A stretch of DNA of 9,399 bases from Candidatus Rifleibacteriota bacterium (GTDB taxonomy: Bacteria > Muiribacteriota > Ozemobacteria > Ozemobacterales > Ozemobacteraceae). How positions within the stretch are numbered: position 1 is the first letter of the stretch; each line of letters opens with the position of its first letter. Below the pieces are notes generated by a model. That model ran no database searches. It saw nothing but the letters and a program-made list of their open reading frames with translations, and was not told where the DNA came from. The translations under genes were made by a program, and so were the position numbers. This document shows, one piece after another, positions 6,855 to 9,399 of this stretch. The stretch is from assembly GCA_028691595.1 (NCBI GenBank), contig JAQUZA010000104.1, forward strand, positions 1-9,399, in the 5' to 3' direction.

Positions 6855-6865
6855 TACTATATAAT
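6838..6865 (+). promoter_or_regulatory. Sigma70-type promoter of the AftB-like transferase gene
   Basis: TTGGCA (6838-6843; five of six match TTGACA), a 16-base spacer and a perfect TATAAT (6860-6865). Transcription would begin near 6872, leaving a leader of roughly 107 bases before the ATG at 6979. Together with the leftward promoter this makes a divergent unit with -35 boxes about 90 bases apart. Confidence 0.7.
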
Positions 6866-6913
6866 AGCATATTGAATATTTCTTTCTGGTTCGGCGGCGC
6901 GGCTTTTTAGCAG

Positions 6914-6928
6914 GGTAATTTTTTTACC
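6914..6928 (+). other. Small stem-loop in the leader of the AftB-like gene
   Basis: GGTAA-TTTTT-TTACC can fold in the roughly 107-base leader. An upstream GGCGG (6893-6897) could compete by pairing with CCGCC (6927-6931). This may matter for translation or may be chance. The rest of the leader shows no riboswitch that I recognise. Confidence 0.25.
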
Positions 6929-6968
6929 GCCCCTTGCTTCAGAAATTTTCAATAAGTTTTTGTGTGGC

Positions 6969-6973
6969 AGGAG
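6969..6973 (+). promoter_or_regulatory. Ribosome binding site for the AftB-like gene
   Basis: AGGAG lies 5 bases before the ATG at 6979. It decides that start over the in-frame TTG at 6934, which has no Shine-Dalgarno and would add 15 residues upstream. Confidence 0.75.
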
Positions 6974-6978
6974 CGATT

Positions 6979-8532
6979 ATGTCTGTTCAAAAAGAGAGTG
7001 ACTGCAGGACCGATCACGCCGGGAAACTGATGCCGGTGGCCATGATGGTATGTGTGGTGCTGGTTCTTTTGAACTGCTATGAGTGGCGTCATTACTATAT
7101 TGATGATGCTTACATCGGGTTCAGATGCATCAATAATTTCATCGCGGGGTCCGGTTTCGTTTTTAATCCTGGCCAGCGTGTCGAATCGGTGACGAATATC
7201 GGCTGGCTGTTGTTTGTTACCCCTTTTGCGTATTTATGGCCGGCCCACCTTGCCGGAAAAATTGCCGGGCTGGTTATGGCCCTGATTGCGGTTGTTCTTG
7301 TCTGCCTGCTTGGCAGGTTGATTGATAATGCTGTTGCCAGCGAAGCTGATAAATCGTATCTGGGCGTGATGGTGCCAATTCTTGTTTTTTCTGAGCCGGC
7401 TTTCCAATATTTTTCACTTTCAGGTATGGAAACGGCTTTTCTGACCTGTTTAATTGCCTTGATGGCTCTGGCTGCTGACCGAATCGTCCTGGTGGCAGTA
7501 TTGGCCGGCCTGGCTTTTTGCATTCGTCCGGAAAGTATAATCCTGTTTCCCCTCATTCTCCTGCTGCGAAAATCGACCACGGAAGGCTCCAGGCGTCTTG
7601 TTTCCCGCCAGGTTTTTGTGGCAGTTCTAGTCTGGGGTGCGGTGATTCTTTTCATTTCAGCTGCACGCTTTGCCTACTTTGGCAATGTGTTACCTAATAC
7701 TTTTTATGCAAAACCTTCGAATGCTCTGGGTATTATTGTCAGATTTTTAAAATTGTGCGTTGGTGAAAGAATCAATGTCGCTTTTCCGTTTACCTGCTTT
7801 TTTTGCTTCCCTTTGATGATTTTGGGGGCGGTAACGCTGCAAAAAAAAGTTCCGACAATTTTCAGCACTTTTTCCGCAGCCACGCTCCTTGGCTTATTAT
7901 TTGCCGTTTATGCCCCCGAAGACTGGACCCAGATGCCACGTTATTTTGCCCCATACCTGCCGTTTGCCTTATTTTTGCTGTTCACCGGCTTGCAGGCATT
8001 GATAGACCTTGCAATCAGCAGCTGGAAAATTTGGTTTCGAGTGTTGATAACGATTTCGTTTCTGGTAACGCTCTTGTTTTTCAGGGTTGAGCAGCTGCGA
8101 ATTTTGCGATCTGATGCCAGAGAAACCTACCCTGGTTATGTTTTAACCTCAGAGATACTGTTGCCGGCGGTCACAGAAATGTCTGGATTCATCGGCGAAG
8201 GAGAGTGGGTGGCTACCCGCCGTATCGGTCTGCTTGGCTACTCCGGGAAATTCAGAGTATTTGATTACGTTTATGGCCTGCCCGATCGCGAAGTTATCGA
8301 AGCCAGATTCAGTAACGGACAGAAATTCTTTGAGGAGCCAGGGGACCCAGGTTTACGTGAACTATGGTTGAAGCGCCGCCCCGGTTATATTCTTGAAGAC
8401 AGAAGCATTATCGGTTCGCCGGACTCCGGTTCCAGGCTTGAACTAAATGTTCATGGTATGAAGTATGTCGAAATCAAAAGCTACCCCCTGGGCAAAAAAG
8501 AGAGCTGGGTGCTGCTGAAAGCAGACAGATGA
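6979..8532 (+). CDS. AftB-like GT-C membrane glycosyltransferase
   Basis: The 517-residue polytopic protein has the signature of a widespread group related to mycobacterial AftB: YIDDAYIGFR (40-49) with the Asp-Asp pair expected for catalysis in GT-C enzymes, GFVFNPGQRVESVTN (59-73), SGMET (148-152), FCIRPES (180-186), LPNTFYAK (238-245) and MPRYFAPYLP (319-328). After the last helix (about 355-368) comes a soluble outer domain with GLLGYSGKFRVFDYVYGLPD (417-436), also typical of the group. AftB adds terminal arabinofuranose from decaprenyl-phospho-arabinose; related proteins outside mycolate-making bacteria are mostly uncharacterised, so only use of a polyprenyl-phosphate sugar at the outer membrane face is inferred. 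It has its own promoter, diverging from the SH3 unit, and its stop lies 5 bases from the convergent GT87-like gene. An A8 run at 7841-7848 is within the gene. Confidence 0.88.
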   Translation: MSVQKESDCRTDHAGKLMPVAMMVCVVLVLLNCYEWRHYYIDDAYIGFRCINNFIAGSGFVFNPGQRVESVTNIGWLLFVTPFAYLWPAHLAGKIAGLVMALIAVVLVCLLGRLIDNAVASEADKSYLGVMVPILVFSEPAFQYFSLSGMETAFLTCLIALMALAADRIVLVAVLAGLAFCIRPESIILFPLILLLRKSTTEGSRRLVSRQVFVAVLVWGAVILFISAARFAYFGNVLPNTFYAKPSNALGIIVRFLKLCVGERINVAFPFTCFFCFPLMILGAVTLQKKVPTIFSTFSAATLLGLLFAVYAPEDWTQMPRYFAPYLPFALFLLFTGLQALIDLAISSWKIWFRVLITISFLVTLLFFRVEQLRILRSDARETYPGYVLTSEILLPAVTEMSGFIGEGEWVATRRIGLLGYSGKFRVFDYVYGLPDREVIEARFSNGQKFFEEPGDPGLRELWLKRRPGYILEDRSIIGSPDSGSRLELNVHGMKYVEIKSYPLGKKESWVLLKADR

Positions 8533-8537
8533 TCTGG

Positions 8538-9399
8538 TCAGCCAGCCTTGGCGCATTTTCCACAGGCAACGCAAAGTGCCAGAATAACCAGCGGCATAAT
8601 GTTAAATCCGGTCATTGATGCAATGATCGGCCCTGCCAGAGGAATCGCCCAGATAGCCGCACTCAAAACCGCCAGCCGGCGCATGAATAGCTGCCTGCCT
8701 GAGAACTCGCTGTACAGAAAAGTCATGGCAGGAAACAGGATTACCAGGTCATAATCAAAGCCGAACGGGCTTGCAAGAAGAGTGGCGGCGATGAGACCGG
8801 CGGCCTTAATTCCGTAACCTGCGCGACTGCGCCACAGCAGAACTACAAACAACAGGCACAGCAGGGTCGAAATGCCTTGAATTAATGATGCTGACGCTGG
8901 CTGAACCCCCAAAAGACGTATCGCTGCATAGGGGGTTGGCATTTTGGCAAACGGCAATGCCCCAGCCTTAAGAATGGCTGCAGCAATTGGGATATTGTTC
9001 AAAAATGCTTGCCATGGCTCAAATCCATAAACCCAAAAAGTTGTGGTTGTAAAAAAAAACAGACTGAAAAAAAAGCCTTGCAGGGCTTTCCAATGCTTGC
9101 CGGCGGCCAGAGCAGGCACGACCAGAATACAGAGGTGGGGTTTGTAACTGAGCAACCCGAGAAGTATGCCGCCGGAAAAAGGGTGAGCGTTGAGCAGCAT
9201 CATGCCACCGCTAAGCAGTGTTGCCGTTAGAAAGCCATTCTGTCCATGCAGAAAAACTTGAAAAGTGGCCGGAAAGGAAAGGAAAAAAAACAATGTATTG
9301 CGGCCGGGGTAAAGCCGTTGAATGATGAACAATATTGGTGCGATTGTCACCAGAAGCCACAATAAAAGTGCGGTTTTATAAGAAAAAAATGCAAGCGGC
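8538..9399 (-). CDS. GT87/DUF2029-type membrane glycosyltransferase (5' end outside window)
   Basis: The frame is open to the window edge (PLAFFSYKTALLLWLL...), so the start is beyond 9399; at least 286 residues are visible. The GT87 pattern is present: HGQNGFLTATLLSGGMMLL (about 9248-9192 on the plus axis), then PFSGGILLGLLSYKPHLCIL, with the conserved Gly-Gln-Asn and Lys-Pro, a basic GKHWKA turn and, near the end, ASPFGFDYDLVIL. This family includes polyprenyl-phospho-mannose and arabinose transferases with many membrane helices. Substrate is unknown. The tail ends CVACGKCAKAG, a C-x2-C-x2-C cluster unusual for the family. Several Phe-rich helices are encoded by long T-runs on the coding strand (9051-9059, 9067-9074, 9283-9290). 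There is no room for a separate terminator between its stop and that of the converging gene. Confidence 0.82.
   Translation of the reverse strand, partial: PLAFFSYKTALLLWLLVTIAPILFIIQRLYPGRNTLFFFLSFPATFQVFLHGQNGFLTATLLSGGMMLLNAHPFSGGILLGLLSYKPHLCILVVPALAAGKHWKALQGFFFSLFFFTTTTFWVYGFEPWQAFLNNIPIAAAILKAGALPFAKMPTPYAAIRLLGVQPASASLIQGISTLLCLLFVVLLWRSRAGYGIKAAGLIAATLLASPFGFDYDLVILFPAMTFLYSEFSGRQLFMRRLAVLSAAIWAIPLAGPIIASMTGFNIMPLVILALCVACGKCAKAG

Noticed and set aside
6934..6978. Fifteen-residue extension of the AftB-like protein from a TTG at 6934
   Set aside because: It has no Shine-Dalgarno, whereas AGGAG precedes the ATG at 6979 with good spacing.
7110..7655. 181-residue minus-strand open frame
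   Set aside because: It lies fully inside the AftB-like gene, and its Arg/Thr/Ala-rich product is the usual antisense mirror of a membrane protein; no ribosome site or family motif.
8533..8546. CTGG-TCAG-CCAG as a bidirectional terminator between convergent genes
   Set aside because: The stem has only four pairs, lies partly in coding sequence and has no T-run on either side.

Overview
This is bacterial chromosomal DNA with densely packed genes, Shine-Dalgarno-led starts (ATG and TTG) and a roughly balanced base composition. I see no rRNA, tRNA, CRISPR array, integrase or transposase. The phylum cannot be fixed from the sequence. The gene content fits a free-living, envelope-rich bacterium: exported propeller and SH3 proteins, a PrsW-type membrane protease and three different polyprenyl-phosphate-sugar-type (GT-C) glycosyltransferases. 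Three perfect GCGATCGC palindromes are unusual but do not prove a lineage. TGA behaves as an ordinary stop.

Left block (1-4176, plus strand). Four genes run head to tail with gaps of 0, 2 and 25 bases, so they are probably one operon. They are: (i) the 3' part of an envelope protein with an Ala/Ser/Thr-rich repetitive linker and a six-bladed TolB/PD40-type beta-propeller; (ii) a PrsW-family intramembrane metalloprotease with all expected motifs plus a C-terminal four-cysteine zinc ribbon; (iii) hflX, the ribosome-splitting GTPase; (iv) a secreted protein of unknown family. A bulged stem followed by a T-run just after the last gene is a candidate terminator.

Middle block (4271-6746, minus strand). 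A strong promoter drives a gene for a membrane-anchored protein with two bacterial SH3 domains, which starts at a TTG codon. A GT39/ArnT-like membrane glycosyltransferase follows 37 bases downstream, probably in the same transcript.

Right block (6747-9399). The divergent intergenic region holds two recognisable sigma70-type promoters, one per direction. Inverted repeats lie between and across them; one overlaps the rightward -35 box and is a plausible operator. The rightward gene encodes an AftB-like GT-C transferase (motifs YIDDAYI, NPGxRVE and LPNTFYAK). It converges, with 5 bases between stops, on a minus-strand GT87/DUF2029-type membrane transferase that runs off the window end.

Taken together, the left operon joins an exported sensor-like or scaffold protein with a site-1-type protease and a translation stress GTPase. 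The right half looks like envelope glycan assembly with an SH3 wall- or peptide-binding protein. Neither half is a recognised system. The most promising new leads are the same-frame propeller/PrsW pair and the divergent SH3/glycosyltransferase promoter region.
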